A stretch of DNA of 35,455 bases from Acetobacter lambici. GTDB taxonomy: Bacteria; Pseudomonadota; Alphaproteobacteria; Acetobacterales; Acetobacteraceae. Of the stretch, positions 15,331 to 23,486 are shown one piece after another. Under the pieces are notes generated by a model. That model had not been told where the DNA came from. It was given only the letters and a program-made list of their open reading frames with translations, and did no database searches. The translations under genes were made by a program, and so were the position numbers. The stretch lies in the NCBI RefSeq assembly GCF_011516885.1, contig NZ_WOTD01000023.1:1-35455 (forward strand). Direction: 5' to 3'. Each line of letters begins with the position of its first letter. Position 1 is the first letter of the stretch.

Positions 15331-15760
15331 GCTGATTAATCCGGATGGTATGATGAAGAATGTCGACATCGACATCCAGTTCAGGATTGCCGGCTGCTGC
15401 GAGTTCGTTGATGAGCTCTCCGGCCGTGGCATGTGTCTGATGGATGCTGACAACTGGAGCATGGTCTATGGGGGGTGAGAGGACCTTGTATCCCACCATC
15501 TTGGCAATCTCCCGGACCCCTGCATCCAGTGAACCAGTCCAGTCCCAGCGCATAGGCCGGTTCATTTCCGCAGGGAGGACTGAGCCCGGGCGTAACATTG
15601 GAAATCGAACCTGCCCCATTGTGTCCATGCGTCCGAGAAGTGTGGACATTTCAAGCGATATGGGCTGATGGAGGGATGGAGGTTCTGACTGGTGCTGACA
15701 GGCTCCCACAAAAAGGAGGCTGATCAGAAGGGGTGCAGATGTGCATGGTGGTATTGTCAT
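15323..15760 (-). CDS. dotD: DotD (TraH of IncI) lipoprotein
   Basis: A 145-aa outer-membrane lipoprotein of the channel core. The signal peptide ends in a lipobox, 'LLFVGAC' with Cys21. The mature part has the DotD pattern: 'RPMRWDWTGSLDAGVREIAK', 'VGYKVLSPP', then 'INELAAAGNPELDVDVD' and the final strand 'HHTIRINQ', which resembles a secretin N0-like fold. The ATG lies only 5 bases after the -10-like part of transfer-promoter site D and has GGGGT as its only upstream purine run. The mRNA may be leaderless or nearly so. dotC follows with a 3-base overlap zone. Confidence 0.86.
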   Translation of the reverse strand: MTIPPCTSAPLLISLLFVGACQHQSEPPSLHQPISLEMSTLLGRMDTMGQVRFPMLRPGSVLPAEMNRPMRWDWTGSLDAGVREIAKMVGYKVLSPPIDHAPVVSIHQTHATAGELINELAAAGNPELDVDVDILHHTIRINQHA

Positions 15761-15765
15761 ACCCC

Positions 15766-15792
15766 ATGATCACCCATGTGGTTGTGAATGCG
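15766..15792 (-). promoter_or_regulatory. Transfer-promoter signature, site D (dotD block)
   Basis: On the minus strand: CGCATTCACAACC (15792-15780), eight bases, then GATCAT (15771-15766), followed by GGGGT and the dotD ATG. The motif lies inside the last codons of the transglycosylase gene. A transcript starting 6-7 bases after the hexamer would begin on or next to the ATG. Confidence 0.58.
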
Positions 15793-16474
15793 AGATACCG
15801 ACGACATGGCTCCAGACCTTGAGCTGGTATGCCTGATTATGGACAGGGGTGCGCGAATTGTAGTTTCCGACACGTTCCCAGAATTCTTTGGGATGCTGAG
15901 GGGTCTCGCCTCCCAGTTCTCTTGCCAGAATCCACGCGCCAACGTGGATATTGAGGCACCCGTCATTGATGATCTGTTCGCGCGTTATCCCTTTTGCGGC
16001 GAGTTCGACGAGATGGGACGAATTGATCTGGGCAGGTCCCATATCATATGTCCCATTCTTGTTGCTTACGATCTGCCCAACATGTCCACCTTCAGTTGCG
16101 AGAAGGCCCAGAAAGAGTGGTACCGAAATCCTATACTGGCTGGCAGCATCCACAGCACATGTGCGCAAGTTCCCAGATAAGGCCGTTGTCTGGGATGATG
16201 GTACCGTGAATGTTGGTATTATTTTGGGAGTTTCTTTCGTCTTGTTGCTGACTGCATAGGCCAGTATCCACGCACCGGCCGCGATGTTTGTGCAAACATT
16301 AGTTTTTATGGCCTCAGGCGAAAAACCAGCCTTTTCAAGAATAGGCATCCAGCCGGGCTGGATACCCATTGGCCCGATTAGACCATCATGTTGTTTTTGA
16401 ATGATCTGCACGATGGATGATTGCTGAACATGATAATATTCAGCAATCTGGTCAACACATGGCGGTATGATCAT
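15770..16474 (-). CDS. Tandem lytic transglycosylase-like protein (PilT of R64 type)
   Basis: A 234-aa protein (counting from ATG 16474) made of two related halves. The second half (about 106-190) is an SLT-type lysozyme-like domain: 'FLGLLATEGG' with catalytic E128, 'YDMGPAQINSSH', and 'CLNIHVGAWILAREL'. The first half (about 6-75) repeats the plan ('IVQIIQKQHDG', 'IGPMGIQPGW', 'CTNIAAGAWILAYAV'), but Gln28 stands where the catalytic Glu is expected. The enzyme would open peptidoglycan for the pilus or channel, as PilT does in R64. The start is uncertain: ATG 16525 is in frame and a TTG at 16621 lies inside pilV. No clear signal peptide is visible with any of these. Confidence 0.78.
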   Translation of the reverse strand: MIIPPCVDQIAEYYHVQQSSIVQIIQKQHDGLIGPMGIQPGWMPILEKAGFSPEAIKTNVCTNIAAGAWILAYAVSNKTKETPKIIPTFTVPSSQTTALSGNLRTCAVDAASQYRISVPLFLGLLATEGGHVGQIVSNKNGTYDMGPAQINSSHLVELAAKGITREQIINDGCLNIHVGAWILARELGGETPQHPKEFWERVGNYNSRTPVHNQAYQLKVWSHVVGISHSQPHG

Positions 16475-16599
16475 GGCAGGTCTCGACGAGGAAGAGCCCA
16501 TGTAGTCCGCGCACTCATTAAGCATAACATTGACGTTTATGAGCGCGCGAATACTGAGGCAATTATTTGGTTTGACTGGCTGGTGATATGGCGGGTTTG

Positions 16600-17847
16600 T
16601 TATTGATAGACATGATAACAAACGCTGCTAACCCGGTGTTCTGGGCTAATATACCATGCCTGACCAGGGGGGACGACGAATGTCATACTCTGGTCAACAC
16701 GTGAATTGTCACCGCTCCATTCGATATGAGAAACCGATTGCCGGTTTACAACTGCGTCAGCGGTAGCGCCTTTATGTCCAGCGTAAATGATTGCTTCAAC
16801 AAGGATGGGCAGGTCTGAGGAATTCAAATTGTTCAAGTTCCATCCAGCACAGGACGCTTGGATAAGGGTGGCAAATGACAGGCCAATAACTCTCCATGTT
16901 CCATTTACACAATTGAGCGTGTTCCCCCGCTCATCTCGTGCGATGTCCCCGATCTGGGTTGTGAACGTATCCTGACTGTTATTGGATTCAACACCGTCCA
17001 TAACGCCAGTATTGATCGCAACCCCATCACACGGACTACCATTTTGTGCGATGAAATTAGGTCGAAAGACCTGCCCTCGGATATCTTTCGTAGCGTTAAC
17101 CCTGCCATCTTCACTAACGTATGCATTGACGCCTTTATTATCGTCGTCATTGCCCGTGCTGACTGTACCGTAAGCATGCACGTCACCAGCACTATTGATA
17201 TCGTTCCCTGTCATATTCAGGGGCGTTTCCATAGAGTTAAGCTCTGGATGGCCTGCAATCGCATCTCGGTATAGATAGTTCGGATTGTTGTTTGCATCAT
17301 CTGCAGATGCAACAAGCCCGACTAGATGCCCCGCACCGGGGTTAGGGAAACCGGAAATGGTCTGGGACCATGTTCCACTCGCACCAACGGCCATGTTGGA
17401 ATTTAGGCCACTAATCAGACCGTTTGGAGGGACATACCCTCCTTGTGCCCCTGCTTTCAGGGCAATGGCAACGGCATCCTTGGGCGAGAGCGTGAGGCCC
17501 CCATATGATATGACGCGTCCGTCAAGTACACCACTGTCAGATTGTGTGGCATAGACAACCCATGTCTGACCGTAGGGATTGGTGCTGGTAAAACCGATTG
17601 GAAGATCACGTTCCTTGATCAGAGTAGCCAGTGAAACAGCGGTTGAACTGCCAACCGGGATGCTTTCGATCAGTTCATCGCTATGTGCCCGGATGTATTT
17701 CTTAATTCCGGCGAGCAGAATATCAAACTGTCCTCCAGCGACAGCAATCACGGAACGATTGTTCGCGTCCTGTGTCATGTTGAAATAGCGGGCAGTAGGC
17801 CATAATGACACAAGAATGGCTGCAAGTACGGCGATAATGGAGGGCAT
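16600..17847 (-). CDS. pilV: PilV-type minor pilin / thin-pilus adhesin
   Basis: A 415-aa tip adhesin like R64 PilV, which recognises the recipient cell. The N-terminus is hydrophobic ('PSIIAVLAAILVSLWPTARY'), followed by the type IVb pilin-like region 'VIAVAGGQFDILLAGIKKYIRAH'. The middle and C-terminal parts are Asn/Gly/Ser-rich, with four cysteines in the C-terminal half that could form disulfides. In R64 the 3' end is shuffled by a Rci recombinase, but I see no alternative 3' segments or repeated inversion sites here. The ATG directly follows the pilM stop codon. The transglycosylase gene comes next. Confidence 0.82.
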   Translation of the reverse strand: MPSIIAVLAAILVSLWPTARYFNMTQDANNRSVIAVAGGQFDILLAGIKKYIRAHSDELIESIPVGSSTAVSLATLIKERDLPIGFTSTNPYGQTWVVYATQSDSGVLDGRVISYGGLTLSPKDAVAIALKAGAQGGYVPPNGLISGLNSNMAVGASGTWSQTISGFPNPGAGHLVGLVASADDANNNPNYLYRDAIAGHPELNSMETPLNMTGNDINSAGDVHAYGTVSTGNDDDNKGVNAYVSEDGRVNATKDIRGQVFRPNFIAQNGSPCDGVAINTGVMDGVESNNSQDTFTTQIGDIARDERGNTLNCVNGTWRVIGLSFATLIQASCAGWNLNNLNSSDLPILVEAIIYAGHKGATADAVVNRQSVSHIEWSGDNSRVDQSMTFVVPPGQAWYISPEHRVSSVCYHVYQ

Positions 17848-18315
17848 CTAGAACCTCGGACCTGTAAATGTGACAACAGAGATGATGTCCCCTTCCGGGA
17901 CAGAAACAGGCAGGTTTCCCATGTTGCCAAAGAAAGGAGAGGACCAGCTCGTATCGTGTGCGATTCCGATGCTTCGGTCGCCATCGGCTAGTCTGATTGT
18001 GTCGGCAACAATATTCGGAGCAAGAGGCATCCATGTTACGATGGTTGTCCCATTGCTATCTTTGGAAACATCATTCCCGGCATTCGGCAGAAACTGTTTT
18101 TCATTGCTCATGCCGATATCCGACAGATCCAGACTTCCAGAGAAGTCTGGGTGACGTTCAACATAAAATTGCACGGCACTTCTGTAGGCCAACCATCTTT
18201 GAGCCGCATTACTGGGCTCAATGTAGATGTCTTGCTGCAGGGCTAGAGTGGCTAGCCCTTGAGTGTCAGCAAAGGCCCCAAGGATTAGGGCAAAGGCGAG
18301 AATGATATAGGCCAT
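17848..18315 (-). CDS. pilM: PilM-like thin-pilus protein
   Basis: A 155-aa protein resembling PilM of the R64 thin pilus (about 145 aa): a hydrophobic N-terminus ('AYIILAFALILGAFAD'), then 'RWLAYRSAVQFYVERHPDFSGSL', which is the recognisable PilM-type segment, and a beta-rich C-terminus. It probably sits in the envelope with its N-terminus in the membrane. R64 places pilM before pilN, whereas here it lies between pilS and pilV. The ribosome binding site is weak and the start is 5 bases after the pilS stop, so coupling is likely. Confidence 0.75.
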   Translation of the reverse strand: MAYIILAFALILGAFADTQGLATLALQQDIYIEPSNAAQRWLAYRSAVQFYVERHPDFSGSLDLSDIGMSNEKQFLPNAGNDVSKDSNGTTIVTWMPLAPNIVADTIRLADGDRSIGIAHDTSWSSPFFGNMGNLPVSVPEGDIISVVTFTGPRF

Positions 18316-18320
18316 GGCCG

Positions 18321-18833
18321 TTAGCTGTCGTGCTCGAAGGTAATCGTTGCCGTTGAAGAGGATGCACCCGCATTGCAGGCCATTGCGATACTGGATGCTG
18401 CAGCGCTGTTTGTCGGGTCGATTGATGTACCATTGACGCTAATCATGTTGGCGCTTTGTGAGCGGGCAAACGTGGCGCAGTCATCACTTGCGACTTCGAC
18501 CCATGTGGCGGTGAAACCCATGCCATTATTGGTTGATGTCAGGGTGACATATGAGTTTGCCCATGGGCCTTTGAGCGTGCTTCCATCGCCATTCATCATT
18601 CCTTTGGGAACAAGACCGGCCTTGATTGCGACTGAGTTATTAAGGCCGCTGAAGTTTCTTGATGTCAGGCCTCCTTGGAAGAAACCGTCAACATTAGTGA
18701 CCATTTCACTTTCCCATCCCGATGCAGTCTGGACGTTCGACTTATGGAACGCTTCATAAACGCCTGCCATGACAAGAACGAGTGCTAGTGCCTGAAGGCC
18801 GTATTTGGAGAGAATGGAAACAATAAGATCCAT
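18321..18833 (-). CDS. pilS: PilS-type major prepilin (type IVb)
   Basis: A 170-aa type IVb prepilin that would form the thin pilus shaft. It has a short leader, a hydrophobic helix ('LQALALVLVMAGVYEAF'), and a globular part with cysteines spaced to form the usual disulfide loop ('SDDCATFARS' and 'AMACNAG'). Processing would fall after Gly12 ('SKYG|LQALAL'). The conserved Glu at mature position 5 is absent, which is unusual for classical pilins. No prepilin peptidase (PilU) gene is in the window. GAGGAA lies 8 bases before the ATG, and a perfect TATAAT lies in the short gap after pilR. Confidence 0.82.
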   Translation of the reverse strand: MDLIVSILSKYGLQALALVLVMAGVYEAFHKSNVQTASGWESEMVTNVDGFFQGGLTSRNFSGLNNSVAIKAGLVPKGMMNGDGSTLKGPWANSYVTLTSTNNGMGFTATWVEVASDDCATFARSQSANMISVNGTSIDPTNSAAASSIAMACNAGASSSTATITFEHDS

Positions 18834-18857
18834 GATGGAAATTCCTCAGGATGAATA

Positions 18858-18863
18858 ATTATA
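18858..18863 (-). promoter_or_regulatory. Possible -10 box ahead of pilS
   Basis: The minus strand reads TATAAT in the 33-base gap between pilR and pilS. The -35 position (17 bases upstream) reads CCCACA, a poor match. An extra promoter for the abundant pilin would make sense, but the support is weak. Confidence 0.3.
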
Positions 18864-18866
18864 GGA

Positions 18867-19982
18867 TTAGAAGGCCATTGTGTGGGAAAGGTCAGCGCCC
18901 AGGTTGTCACAGGCGGCACCAAGTATGACCACAAGACCAATCATGATCAGGATGAAGACGTTTTCAGCCTTGTTCGCGAACGCGATGGTGCGTTTCTCTG
19001 TCGCAGTCGCCCAAACTGTTGCCGTATCATGAAGCCGGATGTAGCCTTCCTTGCTCACCCAGTTGGCTTCGACGTCGTCAATGATACGTGGCGAAGGAAA
19101 CTCGAATCCCGTTGATAAGAGCGCGTCAGGGAATGTCAGCCCATTGATGGTGAGGTTGGTCAGGATCGCGTCAAGCCGCTCCTTTAGCCATGGTGATGCG
19201 GCCGAGGCCTGAATCCTCAGGGCTTCTTTATCTGGGACCTGGGCCAGCACGAGTGATAGGAAAGCAGTAATCCAGACGTATCCCTGAACATCTCTGTAGA
19301 TGGACCATGGCGGGAAACGCTCGAGAATAACGCGGGTATGCCCTGTAACACGCCGAAGGCTGAACCAGACCGCGAATGCCAGAAGAAGTATAAATCCCAA
19401 CGTGATTGGTGCATACCAACCTGTTGCGAGGTTGGAAGCGAATACGAGGATCTGTTGACTGGAACTGGGATGTTTTGGTGCCATTGGGCCAGAAACAAGG
19501 CCCGGTAGAATTTGAGTGCCCAATATTCTCAGAAACACATAGATGATACCGAGATACATCAGCGGCTGGCTGACGGCTTTCATGGATGCCTGAACCATTG
19601 CACTGGATCGCCCTTTAGCTTCACAGAGCAACTGCAGGGCCTCTGGGAGTGTCCCGGCTTTGGCGCCAGCATACATCAGCATGTATTCATCATCTGGAAC
19701 ATAGGGTCGGAATGCGTCAACAAGCTTTTCGCCATGATTCAGATGATAGATGATGTCATCGATAATCTGCGGAATAACTTTCTGTTTTTTCCGCGCGGCC
19801 TGCGTTGCAAACATCCGTAAAATAGTTGTTTCAGGGATGTGAATACGCAACCGGACTGCCAACATCTGATATAGCGTGGCGCGTGCAGTCCAGTTGAAAA
19901 AAATCAGAGCATTTAACCTGAACCACAGGGAATTTCTGCGATGCTGCTGTTCGTAGTCTACGTCAGTATAGCGGATTAACAT
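18867..19982 (-). CDS. pilR: PilR-type inner-membrane platform protein (T2SF family)
   Basis: A 371-aa polytopic protein of the GspF/PilC family, the platform on which the pilus is assembled. It shows two cytoplasmic helical domains (about 50-130 and 250-320; 'YMLMYAGAKAGTLPEALQLL' is typical) and membrane segments near 140-160, 185-210 and 345-362. The length fits R64 PilR (about 360-400). The start ATG shares one base with the pilQ stop (TAATG at 19980-19984), so the two are translationally coupled. Confidence 0.88.
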   Translation of the reverse strand: MLIRYTDVDYEQQHRRNSLWFRLNALIFFNWTARATLYQMLAVRLRIHIPETTILRMFATQAARKKQKVIPQIIDDIIYHLNHGEKLVDAFRPYVPDDEYMLMYAGAKAGTLPEALQLLCEAKGRSSAMVQASMKAVSQPLMYLGIIYVFLRILGTQILPGLVSGPMAPKHPSSSQQILVFASNLATGWYAPITLGFILLLAFAVWFSLRRVTGHTRVILERFPPWSIYRDVQGYVWITAFLSLVLAQVPDKEALRIQASAASPWLKERLDAILTNLTINGLTFPDALLSTGFEFPSPRIIDDVEANWVSKEGYIRLHDTATVWATATEKRTIAFANKAENVFILIMIGLVVILGAACDNLGADLSHTMAF

Positions 19983-21658
19983 TACTGAGCTCCCCGTGAT
20001 GCGCCGTCACGACGTTCTTTGAGAACCTTCTCACGGGGACGGATCCGTTCGACTGTGGTGTTGACATCGAACGGATCAAGCTTGCCTTCGGCGACGAGCT
20101 TCATAGCGGTTTCGAGCAAAGAAGGATCAGCATCAGGACGAGAGCGGTACCTATGCCGAGCGACATTAACGCCATGCGTGACAAAGTCGCTCATGAGTTC
20201 TTCATCTGTTTCAATCACTTCAGCAACGCATGTACGACCACTGATCCCAGTGCCGTAACAATGCTCACATCCGGGACCGATACGCCGGATCAGAGATGGG
20301 TCAGGGCACCATGTGGGAACAGATTCATTGATTATTGTTGCCAGTCGCTTATCGTCTGTAGTCCATGGCACTGCGCAGTGAGGACAGATTACGGGTACAA
20401 GTCTCTGCGAAACGATGCCGCGAATAAGGGATGCGTTACAGGTTGTCGCAAAGTTCAGACGAGTGAAATCCATAATCTGGAGGCGAAAAGGAAGGTCAAA
20501 TGGATCATCCACGTGGCAGGTTGAGGCAACAAAATGGCCGGTCTGAACGGCGGTAAAGCAGGTTATCGCACCATCAACGTCTCGCATTTCTCCCAGGCCA
20601 ATGTCGTCAGGATCCATACGCAGGGTGGCACGCTGACGTTCGCGCAAAGCGCGTCCGTTTTCTTCTTCGTTGTCTGTGTTGGGAATATCCAATTGGATGG
20701 CCCATGGCATACTTAGTTCGACTGGCTGTTCAATAGTGACGATGTTTCGGCCGGGTTGAACACGAGCTTTTTCTGCCCAGATTTCATAGAGCGTTGTGGT
20801 CTTCCCATGACCAGTCGGAGCGGTGAAGATGATAGCTCCTGAAGGAGACATCGCGATCCCCATTAAACGGTCTATCTGTCGTTGGCTGAAGCCATAATCT
20901 TTTAACCGCAGGTGCCCAGGAGGTCCCTGGAGCGGATGTAGGGTGCTGTAGTTTCCTCTGATGCGCCTGTTGACCCCACGTTTAATGGATTGCAGACGTA
21001 AAATCATGAACCAGCCCCCCTCTGAGAGAGGAACACAGGGGCCGCGAACAATACGGACGTTATCTAGCCCGGTGCCTTTGAGGATATCTCCGGATATGCC
21101 GCCATCCTGAAACTGACTGTCGGTGACAGAGGCGGCCTGTGAAGAACCCAGCCGATACATCGCGCGCATCAGACGATCTGCAAAAGCATTTTCCCATTCG
21201 TGGGCAACCATATATCGACCGTTGATACGGCAGGCTATTTCGGTATGTCTGGATAGCCGTCTTATCCGGATGTCTGATGAATTATAGCCACCGATCTCGG
21301 TCAGAAGGGCAAGAGCGCGATCCCTTACTTCAACATCTTCTTTGGGCGTTTCCATAATTGCGGAGTTCTGATGAGCATGTTCCATTCGCTCCGTGACGGC
21401 ACTGAGAGGAACATATTTGACTTTGACCCCGCGAAAACCTTCAACGTAACGCAGGGTATCAAGCCATTGCAGAAAATGAAGCCGATCCTGAAGCTGCCTG
21501 CTGGCGAAGACAATTCGGTCATCACCATTGGCTTCGATAAAAATCTGCCCTTCAAGACTTCTAGGAATGTCGATGACGACTTGGCCTTGAGACGCCGCCA
21601 TTTCATCCGTCTGCCCCTTGGCGGGATTAGCAAACAGCCGTGACCAGATATTACCCAT
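19982..21658 (-). CDS. pilQ: PilQ-type pilus assembly ATPase (GspE/PilB family)
   Basis: A 558-aa cytoplasmic ATPase that drives thin pilus extension (R64 PilQ). Walker A 'APTGHGKTT' is at 280-288, with the Asp box ('NIVTIEQPVEL') and Walker B region ('DIGLGEMRD') following. A C-terminal zinc-binding part holds 'CPHC' and 'CEHCYGTGISGRTC', as in GspE-like enzymes. The His box is 'GHFVASTCHVDDP'. The N-terminal domain (1-105) is specific to this family. It starts 3 bases after pilO and overlaps pilR. Confidence 0.92.
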   Translation of the reverse strand: MGNIWSRLFANPAKGQTDEMAASQGQVVIDIPRSLEGQIFIEANGDDRIVFASRQLQDRLHFLQWLDTLRYVEGFRGVKVKYVPLSAVTERMEHAHQNSAIMETPKEDVEVRDRALALLTEIGGYNSSDIRIRRLSRHTEIACRINGRYMVAHEWENAFADRLMRAMYRLGSSQAASVTDSQFQDGGISGDILKGTGLDNVRIVRGPCVPLSEGGWFMILRLQSIKRGVNRRIRGNYSTLHPLQGPPGHLRLKDYGFSQRQIDRLMGIAMSPSGAIIFTAPTGHGKTTTLYEIWAEKARVQPGRNIVTIEQPVELSMPWAIQLDIPNTDNEEENGRALRERQRATLRMDPDDIGLGEMRDVDGAITCFTAVQTGHFVASTCHVDDPFDLPFRLQIMDFTRLNFATTCNASLIRGIVSQRLVPVICPHCAVPWTTDDKRLATIINESVPTWCPDPSLIRRIGPGCEHCYGTGISGRTCVAEVIETDEELMSDFVTHGVNVARHRYRSRPDADPSLLETAMKLVAEGKLDPFDVNTTVERIRPREKVLKERRDGASRGAQ

Positions 21659-21661
21659 GGT

Positions 21662-22870
21662 TCAATGCCCCCCACTTTCCGTAGAAACTGCCGCTGCTGA
21701 AGCATCTTTGATGGCGACATGAATCTGGTAATCAGTGTTCTGAAGGGCACCATGTGCATCAGCGTTGATCTCACGACCCAGACGTTCGACACTGATGTCT
21801 CTAAAGAAATCCCATGGTATTTCCCGTGGGTCTCCCTGCCATGGGAATGTGATCATATAAGCACTCTGTGCCTTCGAGTGATCGTCATGGGCTAGATCCG
21901 CAGTTTTAACCGATAGATTGGCCTCTGATCGCTGCACGAGAGCTATGAAGGTTTTTGCATCTCCTGTTGCATCAGACGGTGCTCCATGAATTTTCTCATA
22001 GGGTAAGAGTGGATAATGGGATCTGACCGAGTTCCCATTGTTGAGCATTAGTCCTACTGGAGCATCAGCGAGTGTGCCGCCAGTACGAACCCATAGGGCA
22101 CTTAATGTTCTTCCTGCGCATTCCCAGTTATTAAGTGTCCATCCATCTTTGAATGGAGGAAGTGCGTAGGCATTGTGCATGCAGATTTTTACCCACTCTC
22201 CGGCCGAAGGTCCCTCATGGGTAGCGGCCTGAGCTTTCTGCTGCTCCAGAAGTAGATTCCTACGGGCTTCATCGCGCAGATGGGCCAGATTCCGTTCGTG
22301 GAGAACGTGCATACTCTGCAGCACGACAAGACCACATACCGCGAAAATACTAGCGGCAATGTAGTAAGGTCTGAATGAGACAGAGCGGATAATAACTGGC
22401 GTTGCCGGAAGGGCCGCCATGAACGCATCGACTTTCTGCGGCTCGATAAGCAATTTTTGTTTGAAATTGAACCCAACCAGTGACGATCGGTATCCTTCGA
22501 GATCTTCGTCAGTGAAAAAGTTATCTGAACCGGGCAGGGGTAATGAATTTTCATCCGTTGCCATGACCCATATGCCCGATGGCCCAAAGTCGCATTCGAC
22601 GTAGGTTGACGGTCCGCTTTGGGATAGAACGGCGAGAAGCAGGCTTTCTATTTTAGCCTTGCCGGTTGTTTTTTCGCCTGATCTCTCGGCAACCATTTTC
22701 AGATAGCCAATCCGATTTGGTATCTGTTTTGGCCTCACATAATTCGTCATGCCCATTGCGAGGGCTTCCTGTCGAATGGCTGGCAGGGAAGGGCGCCGAG
22801 CATGAGGTACCCAGCGTATTCCGCTTACGAAGACCCGGTTCCCTGTGGGCAAAGTGAGTAATACGGCCAT
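21662..22870 (-). CDS. pilO: PilO-type thin-pilus inner-membrane protein
   Basis: A 402-aa protein matching the R64 PilO (PilO2) family: an N-terminal cytoplasmic domain with an actin-like or pilotin-like fold, one membrane segment near 170-190 ('YIAASIFAVCGLVVLQSM') and a periplasmic C-terminal half containing a Cys pair ('VKICMHNAY' and 'NNWECAGRTL'). In R64 it is essential for pilus formation. It lies 13 bases after pilP. R64 has pilO before pilP, and the order is reversed here. Confidence 0.82.
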   Translation of the reverse strand: MAVLLTLPTGNRVFVSGIRWVPHARRPSLPAIRQEALAMGMTNYVRPKQIPNRIGYLKMVAERSGEKTTGKAKIESLLLAVLSQSGPSTYVECDFGPSGIWVMATDENSLPLPGSDNFFTDEDLEGYRSSLVGFNFKQKLLIEPQKVDAFMAALPATPVIIRSVSFRPYYIAASIFAVCGLVVLQSMHVLHERNLAHLRDEARRNLLLEQQKAQAATHEGPSAGEWVKICMHNAYALPPFKDGWTLNNWECAGRTLSALWVRTGGTLADAPVGLMLNNGNSVRSHYPLLPYEKIHGAPSDATGDAKTFIALVQRSEANLSVKTADLAHDDHSKAQSAYMITFPWQGDPREIPWDFFRDISVERLGREINADAHGALQNTDYQIHVAIKDASAAAVSTESGGH

Positions 22871-22883
22871 TGCTCAGCCTTTC

Positions 22884-23486
22884 CTACAAGGGGTTGCCGA
22901 AAGGAGAGGATTGCTGGGGTGGCTTGGAAGACGGCAGAGAAAACCGTTTCCCGTTTCGGGTAACAATGACGGTTCCGCTTTGCGTAATTGCGGATACGAC
23001 ACTCCCATCAGGCAAAGTGGTGCCTTTCATCGCTTCGAGAGACTGGCCATCTTGGAGATGAATGAGCCCCGTGATGACAGTCCCACCTTCCCAAAGAACG
23101 CCGTCCACGGTGGCCGTGGGCCCGCTATCGTCAGGTTTTTCCAGTGCTGGAGGCATGTTCTGCTGCAGTGGATGGAGTTGTGTCATAGGTTGTTGGGGGA
23201 ACGGCACACGCGCTGTAGCGAGGTCATTCCGCGTGCTTGACGTGGTGAATGTTGCTCCACCCTTTGAACGTCGTTCATTATCGGCGATTGTTGCCAACCC
23301 TTCCGAAATCTTTTTCTGCGTATCTACGATGCTCAGACAGGCATTATTTGCATCAATCTGTTCCTGAGACAGCCGTCCGCCGATCCCAGGTTCCTGCAGG
23401 TGCTGCGCACATTCTGGTGGTGTTGCCCATGAGGGCAAGGGCAGGACCAACGCCGTTGCCATAGACGTAAGGATGATTTTTTTCAC
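22884..23486 (-). CDS. pilP: PilP-type pilus periplasmic protein
   Basis: A 200-aa exported protein. The signal peptide is '[21 protein letters not shown]', followed by a short helix, a Pro/Gln linker and a small beta domain at about 120-185 ('[19 protein letters not shown]', '[18 protein letters not shown]'), as in R64 PilP and other secretin-linking proteins. The start is GTG 23486, which overlaps the pilN stop (GTGA), and GGAGG lies upstream. The family fit is moderate because the protein is short and variable. Confidence 0.75.
   Translation of the reverse strand: MKKIILTSMATALVLPLPSWATPPECAQHLQEPGIGGRLSQEQIDANNACLSIVDTQKKISEGLATIADNERRSKGGATFTTSSTRNDLATARVPFPQQPMTQLHPLQQNMPPALEKPDDSGPTATVDGVLWEGGTVITGLIHLQDGQSLEAMKGTTLPDGSVVSAITQSGTVIVTRNGKRFSLPSSKPPQQSSPFGNPL

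Noticed and set aside
16957-16967. CGTTCACAACC inside pilV, a partial copy of the transfer-promoter motif
   Set aside because: It lacks the first bases of the 13-mer, the hexamer at the fixed spacing is GGACAT, and no gene starts nearby.
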